Position numbers and translations under genes: made by a program. Below the pieces are notes generated by a model. The model was not told the DNA's origin and did no database searches. It saw only the letters and a program-made list of their open reading frames with translations. A DNA stretch of 64,000 nt from contig CANUEZ040000168.1 in assembly GCA_948099385.1 (NCBI GenBank), positions 4,193,001 to 4,257,000 on the forward strand. Direction: 5' to 3'. Source of the stretch: Fasciola hepatica (lineage: Eukaryota > Platyhelminthes > Trematoda > Plagiorchiida > Fasciolidae). This document shows, one piece after another, positions 1 through 10,241 of this stretch. Numbering within the stretch: position 1 is the stretch's first letter; each line of letters starts with the position of its first letter.

Positions 1-126
1 GTCTCTTAAATGTGAATGACTTCAATGGATCTAGTCAAATTTGAATGATCAATAATGGTTATTGGATTGTGGCTGTTCTGGTTGCTAAGTCTCAACAGCA
101 ACCGAACTAAGAAATGAAAGTTATCA
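1..126 (+). repeat. left terminal inverted repeat
   Basis: Matches 1300-1425 in reverse complement over its whole length; identity stops at 127 (A) against 1299 (G). The repeat may continue upstream of the window. Confidence 0.85.
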
Positions 127-467
127 ATAGTCTGGCACAATAGAAGAAGTAAAAAATGGTAGCAATATGGTGAATAAGTTGTGGGAATACAAATAGCTCA
201 CTTTTCATACGTTGTCGTATCTTCCTGCCTCCTGTGATCACTGGTTGCATGGATGTCGTGGAAATCTGACACAAGAAACATGGTCGGATGCAGTGGTCCG
301 GCTCAATATATTACATCCACCTTATGGACTGTTCATCTAATGGCGCTTACTCTAACAAGGTTTATGTAGTTTTTGATAAGTGCAAAATGTTATGAAGCTA
401 ATATTTGCATCTTATCAACAACTGTTAGCTTTCGGGCACTAATTTGATTAAAGCCGTTGAACAGGAA

Positions 468-538
468 TCATAACCACGTTGGACAGTTATGGCAAAGTGC
501 ACTGTAACTACTAGTGTCCTGTTCACAGTCATCTGTGC
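468..538 (+). pseudogene. inverted, decayed copy of part of the 193-residue frame
   Basis: The + strand here resembles the coding (minus) strand of 881-950. Translation gives ITTLDSYGKVHCNY, a stop, then CPVHSHLC, against ITTLDSNGKMHCYYQC-RSHGHLC in the intact frame. Substitutions plus one in-frame stop show it is degraded. The element therefore holds an older inverted duplication nested inside its sharper terminal arms. Confidence 0.6.
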
Positions 539-549
539 TTATTTCAAAT

Positions 550-1131
550 TTAAACATATTTCTCGTTGTCCGGTAGCTGATAGAGTCGCCGTGAGTTGCG
601 GTTAGGTATTATTTCAAGTAACTTAGGGGGATGTTGGATATGTTGACAAATTCTAATTCGCTTACCTTCATTTTCCAAAACTGAAGTGAATTGTAATAAA
701 ACTGTGGTAAAATCATACAACCCTGTTGGACCGCGTATTCGCCGAAATTCCTGATTGACAATAGCAATTTCCATTCTTTTAATTTCGATCATATTGGTAA
801 AATAGGTCTGCCAAACAATCTGCTGCTCACACTTATTCGTCCCAGTATGAACGTGGCAATGATTAGAACTCATAACTATACACAGATGACCGTGCGAACG
901 ACACTGGTAGTAACAGTGCATTTTGCCATTACTATCTAACGTGGTTATCATGCATATATGACGGCTTGGGTAAAATAATGCCAGGAAGCTGCTAATTCCT
1001 AATAATATGCAAATGTTAGTTTTATTACAGTACGCCGGGTACTGGACAAAACAATAACCAGATTCAACCCGTAGTCCTATTAGTGAGTTCGACATCACTG
1101 AGTTAACACATTCCACTTTGTGGAAGTTCAT
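550..1131 (-). CDS. hypothetical 193-residue protein inside the inverted-repeat element
   Basis: This ATG-initiated frame is the only substantial one between the inverted repeats. I do not recognise the family. Residues about 40-62 are hydrophobic (a possible membrane segment). They are followed by a Cys/His-rich stretch, about residues 72-102, including CYYQC, HGHLC and HCHVH, that could bind metal. The C-terminal half is basic (EFRRIRG, NRNSRR). A decayed copy of the Cys/His stretch lies in the opposite orientation at 468-538, with similar predicted residues, which supports a real coding past. It could encode an element-specific protein or be the remnant of a longer transposase. Without a homologue or transcript this remains tentative. 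Confidence 0.4.
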   Translation of the reverse strand: MNFHKVECVNSVMSNSLIGLRVESGYCFVQYPAYCNKTNICILLGISSFLALFYPSRHICMITTLDSNGKMHCYYQCRSHGHLCIVMSSNHCHVHTGTNKCEQQIVWQTYFTNMIEIKRMEIAIVNQEFRRIRGPTGLYDFTTVLLQFTSVLENEGKRIRICQHIQHPPKLLEIIPNRNSRRLYQLPDNEKYV

Positions 1132-1299
1132 CGGCCTTGATAGGGTAAGCGCCTTTAAGTGGGCAGTTCATATGATGGATGAAAGATGTTGAGAGTCACA
1201 CCATTACACGGGAATCTTTTTGTGTATTAGGCTTCCACGAGATTCCTATGTCTAGTTGGCACGGGCAAGCAGGAAGATACGACAACGTATCATGACAAG

Positions 1300-1425
1300 T
1301 GATAACTTTCATTTCTTAGTTCGGTTGCTGTTGAGACTTAGCAACCAGAACAGCCACAATCCAATAACCATTATTGATCATTCAAATTTGACTAGATCCA
1401 TTGAAGTCATTCACATTTAAGAGAC
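1300..1425 (-). repeat. right terminal inverted repeat
   Basis: Reverse complement of 1-126. The 22-bp inner block 1269-1290, partner of 207-228, lies just inside it. Confidence 0.85.
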
Positions 1426-2322
1426 CAAAGTGAATATACGAGAATAAACCACAAACGGGTTAGCGATAAATACTGTCCCAATGGATGACATACCACTGAT
1501 CAGATACTAATTAAGTTTCTATTCGATTCGCGTTTTCTATGCAAGGCCATACTAAATTGACCAACATGGCCCGTTTATTCACAATGAACGAGTTCATGTT
1601 CGTTTATATACCACTACCAGTCCATTAGATTTGCGTAGACAGCTGTATCCGATCACTTTGTGGTTAAAAAGCACCTTCGAATGTATAATTTGCAAATTCC
1701 AGTGTCGTTCACCGATTTCTCAAGCAGACTGCCGCGCAATTTTTCTCACAAGAATTCAGAAGTCAAAATGTAACTACTGCTACTGTTCCCAGTAGTAATA
1801 CTAGAAACTCGAAGCTCCAGGGCTGTACCAGTCCGCGAAGAACACTGTACCAACGTTGCAATCGGTATGCAGTTGTTGGTGCCCAAATAGTCCAGGCGGT
1901 CCATCTGTCCGCTTCGCACTGAACTTGGTTCATTAGTTATGCATGGTTTTATTAGCTTATGATTTGACTCTGTGCTAGCTTTCTTACTCAAAGACCACTG
2001 ATTTGTTACAAAGGCGTCCGGAAATATTGCACCATTGTTGCTTAATAAGGAAGCTGCGGTAAAAGATTACCGCTGTCAATTTTATGAAATTTCACGTGAC
2101 TTTCAAGTATCCAGTCATTTCTCTTCCAATGCTTGGCATAGGCACTTCGAAAATTCCAACCAACTTCTGATTCTAGGTCCTAACAAACCAGGAAGATGAT
2201 TAACACCAAGGAATGGTCTCATGATTCTTCCGTGCATGATACAACAAACGTACAATTAATCTGGTATGGTGTTGTGATTACTTGGAGACTGCCGAATTGG
2301 GGAAAGTGTTTCATTCTGGTAG
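1426..2322. other. anonymous sequence, no feature recognised
   Basis: Spacer between the inverted-repeat element and the RTE copy. Only short open frames without family motifs occur here. The 5' untranslated part of the RTE copy may begin a little before 2323. Confidence 0.4.
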
Positions 2323-3231
2323 TTGACGAGTCTACGGGCTATTGATCTTCATCCCATGAACTGCACGAATAGAAAGAATTCCATTCAGCATCGGTCGTCG
2401 CGCAGGATAATCAGGACCGCGCTGTCCATTGCATCGAGCGGGATGGGTATTGCTAAGTGGGCTACTGCTCAGAGTCCCCCCTCTTTTATTCAGCCTTTGT
2501 CTTCTGTCCCTAAAAACCCCTCTTTGCCCTATCTACCCACCCACAATGCTCCCACTGATAACACGTCTGATACTCGCAACGATTCACTATCAAATAGTGT
2601 CGGAAATAATCCTCCGTCTGGTAACTCACATTTTCCCAAGCCTCGTCAGCCTCAGCGTACACTCATGCCGGCCGGTCAGCAGGCGCGCTTAGCCCTCACA
2701 ATGAACTTTCTGAAGATTGATGTCTGCTGCGTGAATGAAACGCTACTGCAAGATTCGAGCATTGTGAGTCAACTAACTGCTTCGCGTATCTCATCGAGGT
2801 ATTTTCTACGCGCCTCAGGATATGAAGCAGCTAGAGCTGTACGTCAACGTGGTGTAGGAATAGTCTTGAGCGACAACGCTGAGGCTGCCTGCTTAGACTG
2901 GGACCCTGTCAACAGTCGTTTATGTGCTGTCAGACTCCAGGGGTCAGTCGGCTTTCGAAAGGATAGTCGTGCTAAGCGAAATTTGTTTGTAATCTCGAAA
3001 TACACCCCAACAGACTACAGCTCTGACACGCAGAAAGATGAGTTCTACGATGAACTCACCACCCTTGTTCGCAGTAGTAAATGTTCTGATATTGTAGTGC
3101 TAGCTGGTGACTTCAATGCACAAGTTGGCAAACGTAATGCGTCAGAAGCTTATTTAGGTGGCCGTTGTGCTTCACCCGCTGAGTTTACAGATAACGGGGA
3201 TAGACTTCTCCAGTTTTGTGCAGACAATTGA
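2323..3231 (+). pseudogene. RTE endonuclease region (APE-type), truncated by a stop
   Basis: An open frame of 302 codons without an ATG at its 5' end. The first ~115 residues are low-complexity, Pro/Ser-rich leader. The rest is an apurinic/apyrimidinic-type endonuclease, which nicks target DNA to prime reverse transcription. Visible motifs are CCVNETLL (catalytic Glu in NET), VGIVLS, VNSRLCAVRL and VVLAGDFNAQVG. A TGA at 3229-3231 cuts the domain before its last block. The missing block is still readable downstream in the same region (SQIDHLIVSYRW near 3310-3345, then WDHALVLMRL near 3392-3421). The domain is complete apart from the stop. Confidence 0.85.
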
Positions 3232-5560
3232 TTACTCTTTTCTAGCACCAATTTCCGACACAGCTCACGTCGCGCAGCGACATGCCGCTCTAACTCTACA
3301 GGTACTCTAAGCCAGATTGATCATCTCATAGTAAGCTACCGGTGGCGCAGTTCTGTTCACAACTGTAGATCATACTGCCCCACGTACGTAGAGTGGGACC
3401 ATGCATTAGTTTTAATGCGATTATCTCTCCAGCTCCATGGTCATCGACGCAAACCGCAAACCCAGTAAGCCGTGCAACGTTTGTGTGATCCAGAAGTACG
3501 CACCCGTTACGAGCAGAAGTTAGCACATGAGTTAGGATCTATGACGAACAGTAATGTAGATGAGTATTGGGCTCATATCAAGTAGACGATGCACGTTGCA
3601 GCAGGTTGCGCCTGTGGTCTTAGATCCGTTGTCCATCAAAAACACTAGATTTCGCAAGAGTCACTGAGTATAATGGAGCAAAAGTGTCAGCTCTCGAACC
3701 GTAAGGAGATGAATAAGATGCGTAGAAAGGCAAGTTACACAAAGCCTTAAAAATGATCGAGCAAAATTGGTGGGTCAAGGTAGCCGAAGAAATGGAAATA
3801 GCAGCTACTTCAAGTATCAGTCAAAGACTGTTCAAACTTATTCGTGACACCGTTGGACGACGCATCCAGGTCAGGTAAACGAAATGCGATAGAAATGGAG
3901 AATCCATCCATAGCAAACAGCAAAGGCTTGACCGTTGGGCCGAGTACTTCAACGAGCAGTTTTGCTGGCCGCGCGCTAGTGTAGTTACTCCTGTATCAAC
4001 AACTGCGACTCCTTGGGGAGTATTACTTGAATCCCCATCGGAATTAGAAGTAGAGTCATTTATTCGATCATTGAAGTGAGGGAAAGCGGCTGGTCCCGAC
4101 GAACTTCCTCCAGTTCTTTTCAAACTGGGTGGTGGGGCATTGATAAAATCACTTACCGTCCTGCTCCCTGACATTTGGAACGCGGAGCGTATTCCGTTAA
4201 TATGGAGCGAGTCATTGATTGTTCCCATCTTTAAGAAGGGAATACGCAATAACTCTGGTAATCATCGTGGGATTAGATTAATTCCAATAGTCGCCAAAGT
4301 ATTAGCCTCGATTTTGCTGCACCGTCTTACGGCCACTCACGAGAGGAATGTCCGCGAGCAGCAGGCTGGATTCCGCCCAGGTCGAGGATGGGTCGACCAA
4401 ATTTTCAGTCTTTGCTGACTACTTGAAGCGCGTCACATGCACCGCCGACCAACAATTATGGTCTTCTAAGACCTGAAAGGCGTCTTAGATTCAGTTGATC
4501 GAACAGTGCTCTTCATCGAAAAGGTATGCCCCAGAAGTTCGTGAACCTACTGAGATTATATTATGTTCTCATATTTCTGGCCGCGTTAGAGTTTACGGTG
4601 AACTATCCGGTGGGTTCGAAACGACCAGTGGTGTTCGACAGAGATGTCTCATGTCTCCATTCCTGTTCAACTTCGTCACGGACGAAATAATGTAGATTGC
4701 GTTGCAAAATCTCCAGAATATAGGCGTCGAACTAGGAAAACTATGTGACCTAGATTGTTCGAATCCACGGAACATACTCAACGTGCACTAGATAGACTCA
4801 GAAGAGCTGTAGCTCCATTCGGCATGCGCTTTGCACCTTCAAAGTGTAAAGTGATGCTACAAGACTGGACGTCAACGATTCCGAGTTTGATGTTCGATGG
4901 GCAGGTGCTGTCAGTTGTCGACCGCTTCAGTTGCCTTGGCAGCAGCGTGACGACGGTTGGGAGCACAGTAGTAGAGGTGAGCACGCGGATATTCAAGGCT
5001 CGAGCGGCGTCGATCTGATATTTCACTGAAGTTGAAAGGCCGTGTATACTGTGCCGCAGTGCGTTCAGTTTTGTTGTATAGCTGCGAGACTTGGAGTCTG
5101 CGTGCTGAAGATATTCGTCGTTCTGAGGTTTTCGACCACCGATGTTTGCGTAGTATCGCTAAGATCGGGTGGAATATCCGAGTAAGTAATGATGAGGTCA
5201 GAAAGCGAGTATTGGGTACTAATTCAGAGAACGTTTTGTCACAGCGTATCCAACTTAGTAGACTTCGTTGGTTGGAGCATGTGTTACGTATGTCAAACAC
5301 ACGTCTACCGTACCGTGTCCTATTCTCCGTTCCTCCTAAGGAGTGGAAGAGACTACGTGGAGGTCAACAGATGACGTGGCAGCGATGAATGAGAAAATGT
5401 GGATCGAACTTGGGAAAAGTAGGTGCTTCACGTCTTCGTGGTTGGGGACCAAAAGATCCATCTACCAGTTGGCTAGAGACACCGAAGGATATGGCTGTGA
5501 ACCTTGAACAGTGGCGATCTTGTTATCACTTTCTATCGAATCAGAATGACTGATCGTTGT
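3232..5560 (+). pseudogene. RTE reverse transcriptase and C-terminal region, multiply interrupted
   Basis: Continuation of the endonuclease region. In order: the pre-RT helix region with RLDRWAEYFNEQF (near 3930), GKAAGPDELPP (near 4085), VPIFKKG and NHRGIRLIPIV (4140-4420), QQAGFRPGRG, a decayed FLDLKAAFDSVDR block (near 4460), GVRQRCLMSPFLFNF (near 4640), then the thumb and C-terminal region with LRWLEHVLRM and GWGPKD (5032-5520). Stops interrupt it at several points. A deletion of about 22 nt near 4755, relative to copy A2, removes the catalytic YxDD box and shifts the frame. It cannot encode active polymerase. Confidence 0.85.
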
Positions 5561-5757
5561 ACGTTTGTACAGTTAGATTATGTATTTCGTGTGTTGGCTA
5601 CTAGGGCATTCTTTCCTTTTCCCACCCATGTAGGTCCATTCCCTGTCCATCTTGTGCATTCATACTCTCTGATTCAACGTGCAAGACGGTGAGAAAGGCA
5701 GTGGTCAGTGGGGCTTAGCCTACTGTTTAACGCTGTACAAGGATGATGATGATGATC

Positions 5758-7329
5758 TTTATCCTTTAGTCAAACATTAAACTGACTGTAGAATACCGAA
5801 CGTCTATGGACCCTAAAGCTATTGGTCATTCGATCTTACGCTGTCCCAGAATGACGACGGTCAATCAGAAACCGTGAATACTGATCAATTGTATTTATGG
5901 AAGGCAATGGGCAGCAATATAGGTTACAGTAGTTTAGGGAAGCAGCGTCGAATAAACAGTTATATCAGTTGGAACTGGTACTAAATGTGAGTATTAACAT
6001 AATTTCAAGCAGAACGTACGATCAGTTGTGATAAGACGGCGGTCTTGATCAGAAACGGACAACAGGCGCAGCCATAAGGTGAATAACTGTGAGAAAATAC
6101 ACGCACTGCGAAAACGGACATGGCTTACAGAGGGCGGTGGACAGTGTACGGTTCTGTGGCTTTTGAAAGTTAAACTGCGCGCTTGCGCTAAAATGAAATC
6201 GGAAATAGAGGCGGATAAAGACCAGTAGGGTGCGTGCGTGCATGTGACAGTGCACGATTGACCAATCATTCTGATTGGCGGGAATGTAAGATTTTAAGCT
6301 AGAACTGGTTTGAATCCTAAATAGGGCGACCATTTTAAACGGAAATTATATCTTGTAAATGAACACAAGACATTTAAACGCTGTTTGCAAGGAAAATACT
6401 ATGCGAACGGCGACGGAAAAGGGTGGAAATATGGTAAAACACTATGTGGTGAGCAAAACAAAAAATGTCAGTATATAAAAAGGGTTTGAGCTAAGAATGA
6501 GGTTATCTGGTGACCAAAAAGAATCAACACTGACGACGGTCGAACGACCCTCATGGTGGACGTGATACCTTTCAGTCCGGGGTTCGAATTTTCACTCTAC
6601 CTGTCACTACCCCATTCGAAAGCCTCAAGTTGATCTCGACCCGTTTTCTCACAATACGACATCGCTCCTGTATAGAAGTAAATACAAAAGGAGCTAAATC
6701 TTGCCTTCATTATGCTATTTCCCACTGTTTTCTCATTCGTAGAACCAAAATTAAACAGGAAGAACTTGCGCACGACGGTGCAATCGCATTTCAGTGTATT
6801 CCGGATTCTCATTGTTGGCTTCGTGAAAGCATACCGGTCAGAGAAAAGTTCGTGGCATCTCGGTGAAGTGAATCGAGTTCCGTTACAAGCCGAAAAAACT
6901 ACAAACAGTTAGAGCCTTCGTTCCGGAACTAGACTGACGTGTTTAAAGAAACACATTTATTTTACTATTCTGTTCTGTTAGCCATCGGTTGTTTACTCTC
7001 TCTTCTCAGATGTAAACTTACGTGGTTTGTAATTGTCCTATTCCCAATTGTTCCTCATATTATCGGGTATGGTTTTGCATGAGAAGAACACGTATTTTCA
7101 GTTTACCTTTCAACCTTCCGATGACATTCCGTGAGCCTAAACTGAATCAAACATGGCTAATAGATCTGGGATTTTACGAAACTTCATTGAGTACAATTTA
7201 TTGTTCTCCCTCCCCTCATGAGATGTGTTTTGGGGGCATATGACATTTCGCAGTCTACTGAATTACCATGCGTGGTTTCATAAGTTCACGAAAATAACTG
7301 TCCGCGGGATACGACTAATAAATTGAAAA
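5758..7329. other. anonymous intergenic sequence
   Basis: No gene or element family recognised. A GGGTTCGAA-type B-box-like word near 6580-6590 hints at an old tRNA-derived repeat, but no convincing A box sits upstream. The short open frames on both strands have no motif support. Confidence 0.35.
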
Positions 7330-7599
7330 CAAAATCGCTGTCTATACTATCGTAAAAATTGGCTCACAGAGAGGAAGAGAGGACTCAATAGAGCTGTTCT
7401 GGCTATTGGAGGTTGAAGTGAGCTGCTACGCCTGTGGATGGCACTGTGGGTCACACGTAAGTCTGTGATCACTGCGTCGGTCAGCTGTGCTTTTCTCGAT
7501 CCTCTATTTGATCTCACCCTTAACTGATCGGACCAGGTGATTGTGTGCGTGGCCCAGTATTCACAAGCTAAGACGTCCCAAAACGTGACAGTCTCCTTG

Positions 7600-8125
7600 T
7601 TACGGGGGACTGGAACGCCCGCACTGGTGCCTCCACTCAGGCAACATTAAGGAAAAATATGGTCTCGGGCAGCATTGCAGCAATGGCCAATGTCTTGTCA
7701 GTTCTGCAGACTTCAACAGCCTGACCGTTACCAATTCCCGCTGCCAACATTCCGGGAAGCACTTGCTAACATGGTACTCTAGTGGCGACCACACAGCGCA
7801 CCAGATCGACTACATTCCCATACGATCACGCTGGTCATTCTCCATTGAAGATTGCCGGTCCTCCCGATGGGCAGGGACTGGTTACAAAAATGGCACCGAC
7901 TGCACCCTCGTCCGCGCATGCCTCAAGATTCACCTAGCCAGTCGTCGAAAAAACTGCCCCGAAGCGGATTACCGCAGTAGCGTAGGGACCACCAAGAAAG
8001 CGCCGAGCGGTGTCGGACGCTGTTGCCTCCCACCTAGTCATTATGTTCATGGGCGGAGAAGACGTAACAGTGGGGAATCAGTAGACTTCACTGAAGGCAT
8101 CAACCCAACAATCCGCTTTAGATGA
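7600..8125 (+). pseudogene. RTE-B endonuclease, frameshifted
   Basis: GDWNARTGAST is readable near 7603-7635, the equivalent of the GDFNA block of APE-type endonucleases. After a frame change, TWYSSGDHTAHQIDYIPIRSRW and NGTDCTLVRACLKI occupy 7770-7935. These are the final endonuclease blocks, where the usual SDH has become TDC, so the catalytic His is lost. The N-terminal half is not clearly recognisable. Confidence 0.75.
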
Positions 8126-8311
8126 ACTGGGGTTCACGCGACGACTACAGAAAGACTGGATCTCAGGGGTGACTCTTTGGTTATCCGAAAAAGCTAGAGA
8201 TTCCCCTTTAAATGGTGACCCAGGCTTCCGTGTCATCTGACGAAAAGCCACCCGTTCTTCAAGAAGTGACCGCAACAACTACTGGACGAAATCACGGAGA
8301 CCACAGAGACT

Positions 8312-9571
8312 GTGGCTAACCGTGGTGACTTCTCGAAGCTCTTCCGCCTAATTCGCACTGCATCCGGTAAGCAACAGTCGGTAAAACCCATCGTTCGCGA
8401 CGCTATCGAGCTGTCCATTCCTGATCAGGCTAAACAGAGACAACTATGGATCAAACAGTTCGATTGCTTACTGAACTGTCGCGCGACAAGCTCTGTGAAC
8501 CAAATCCTAGCGGACGCTGTGACGTTATTAGCAACCTACCAAGCTGAGATGATATCACCGATGTAATGCACAAGCTGAAGAACCGGAAGTCCCCTGGAGA
8601 AGATAGAAATGCACCGGCGACACATAAATATTGTCTTTCGATACTACTGGAGCCAGTGTATACCCTGTTTTGTTCAATCTGGGAAAACGAACAATTCCAA
8701 GCGGACTTCAGAACTTCCATATTACTCCCCTTTCCAAAGAAAGACAACAAGACTGTAGGCGGAAACTATCGTGGTATCACTTTATTCGACGAAGCCGCCA
8801 AAATATTCTCCGTGCTTTTGTTGAACTGCTTTTCAGCAGCGCGGGACGCGCGTACACGCCTCATTCAAGGAGGCTTCTGTTGTGGTAGAGAGTGCGTGGA
8901 CGAATATTCACCCTCCGTCGAGTATTAAAACATCGGTATAGGTTTCAGCAACCAACTACAGCTTGCTTTATTGATTTTCGGGCTCCTTTTGACTCAGTTG
9001 ACAGAGAATCGCCATGAGCTATACTAAAAGTAAAATGGAACACCTCAGAAGCTTGCCAGTCTCATCAAGTCAGACTGCGCAAATACGCATCTACGGAGAG
9101 GAGACCAGTGACTTTTCCCTCAACTCCGGTGTTAGGCAAGGACGTCACTTGTCGCCAGTGCTGTCTAACTACACCGTTGATTGGATAATGCATCAGGCGC
9201 TCGCTGATTACCCTGGTGTTCAGTTGGGCACCGATGCCTTCCTCACCAATCTAGAATTCACAGACGACATCGTCAGCCTTAGAGATAGCCCAGCTGCTAT
9301 AGAGCCGGTTCTCAATCGCGTAGAATCTTTTAAAAAATTCCTGAGACTAGAGATCAATACGTCGAAGACTAAGATCCTTTCGACATGCACAAAACAGTCT
9401 ATTCCCTCGATTTGCCTAAATGGTGAACAAATTGAGCACTTCATGGCATTCAAATATCTGGGCTCCACGATTCTCCCGAACGGTCAAGCCAAAGATGAAG
9501 TCAAGTTCTACACGGACAATACCAGGACTGCGTTCCTCCAGCTTCGCAATGTACCCTGGGCGTGCAACTAA
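8312..9571 (+). pseudogene. RTE-B reverse transcriptase, broken
   Basis: Blocks in order: ANRGDFSKLFRLIR (8312 on), LKNRKSPGEDR (near 8570), PKKDNKTVGGNYRGITL (near 8735), then a stop at about 8927. The second half runs from 9014 to 9571: SLNSGVRQGRHLSPVL, then LEFTDDIVSLRDS at about 9250-9290 and the thumb FKYLGSTI. The catalytic box reads FTDD, so both aspartates survive although Tyr has become Phe. A stop ends this block at 9569-9571 and the C-terminal region resumes in another frame. Confidence 0.85.
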
Positions 9572-9599
9572 ATCAGCCTCCGGACCGAATTCCGCATCT

Positions 9600-10039
9600 T
9601 CCAGGTCGCTATTCATCTAATACTGATCTACGATTGCAAGACGTGGCCACTACGTGTCGAGGACATCATAAAACTAGAAGTGTTTGTCCAGTGGTGTCTG
9701 GTGGCTTGGCACGAAAAGCTTTCAAACGAGACGATAAGACAAGGGTGCTTCGACATCGAAAAGCTGCTAGTATTCCTTCAATGCCGACGATTGCAGTGGT
9801 TTGGATATGTCCTACGACGTCCAGATGCGGAGATCTCAAAACAGTGTTTCTCTCTTGTTCCATGTCCAGGATGGCGTTGTCACCTAGAAGGACAGGTGGA
9901 AACTTGGGTTAGTATTGTCGAATCAGATGTTCAGCGATTGGGACTCCAGTCTGTCTACGACGTTCTCAACTGGAAGCAGAACTGGATTTCTCTGTGCTCG
10001 GGTGTCACATCCAATCATCGCTCATGGGCAGGTGCATGA
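9600..10039 (+). pseudogene. RTE-B C-terminal region
   Basis: The frame ending at 10,039 reads CRRLQWFGYVLRRPDAE, PGWRCHLEGQVETW and WISLCSGVTSNHRSWAGA, the conserved post-RT tail of RTE proteins of this type. It is separated from the RT block by a frameshift. The stop codon is the natural end of the protein. Confidence 0.8.
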
Positions 10040-10241
10040 AGCTGGCTCATCCTCTCGCAGGAGCTGGCCTTATAAAAGTAAGTTTGGCCAATAAACAGAA
10101 GACAAATTTGTTAAACCGAAGATCACAATAAAGCTATGTGCATGTATTCCGTTGTGAACTCCGGGTGGTGTATATTTGGTAATCGTGCTGGTGTCAGTCA
10201 GATGACTTGCTCTTTGCGTTACATGTCATAATCTATACACT

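Larger units (their letters stand above)
1..1425. mobile_element. 1.4-kb element with long terminal inverted repeats
   Basis: Bases 1-126 are the reverse complement of 1300-1425, with position n pairing with 1426-n and essentially no mismatch. A second inverted block of 22 bp lies inside (207-228 against 1269-1290). The arms enclose one open frame on the minus strand (550-1131). The left arm starts at the window edge, so the true terminus and any target-site duplication cannot be seen. Such arms fit a DNA transposon or a foldback element. No DDE/D transposase motif was recognised, so the superfamily is unknown. Near-perfect arms suggest a recent insertion or conversion between arms. Confidence 0.75.
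2323..5757 (+). mobile_element. RTE-clade non-LTR retrotransposon, copy A1 (SR2-like)
   Basis: Endonuclease, reverse transcriptase and C-terminal region occur in the standard order, ending in a short GAT-repeat tail (about 5743-5757). Simple-repeat tails are typical of RTE elements. The layout and motifs (AGDFNAQVG, SGVRQ, HVLRM, RGWGPKD) match trematode SR2-type RTEs. Copy A2 (34,722-38,034, minus) is the same family and aligns along most of its length. The frame is broken by several point stops and by a deletion in the catalytic box, so this copy is dead. Confidence 0.88.
7330..10140 (+). mobile_element. RTE-clade non-LTR retrotransposon, family B
   Basis: Endonuclease (7600-8125), reverse transcriptase (8312-9571) and C-terminal region (9600-10,039) lie in order, with an AATAAA-like signal near 10,128-10,134. 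Sequence differs clearly from the A copies (GDWNARTG rather than GDFNAQVG; IDYIPIRSRW; RRLQWFGYVLRRP), so this is a separate RTE lineage. Frameshifts and stops are frequent. The 5' boundary is a guess; identifiable coding begins near 7600. Confidence 0.85.

Noticed and set aside
1746..1991. 81-codon minus frame as a gene
   Set aside because: Non-repetitive but without motif, start context or neighbour support.
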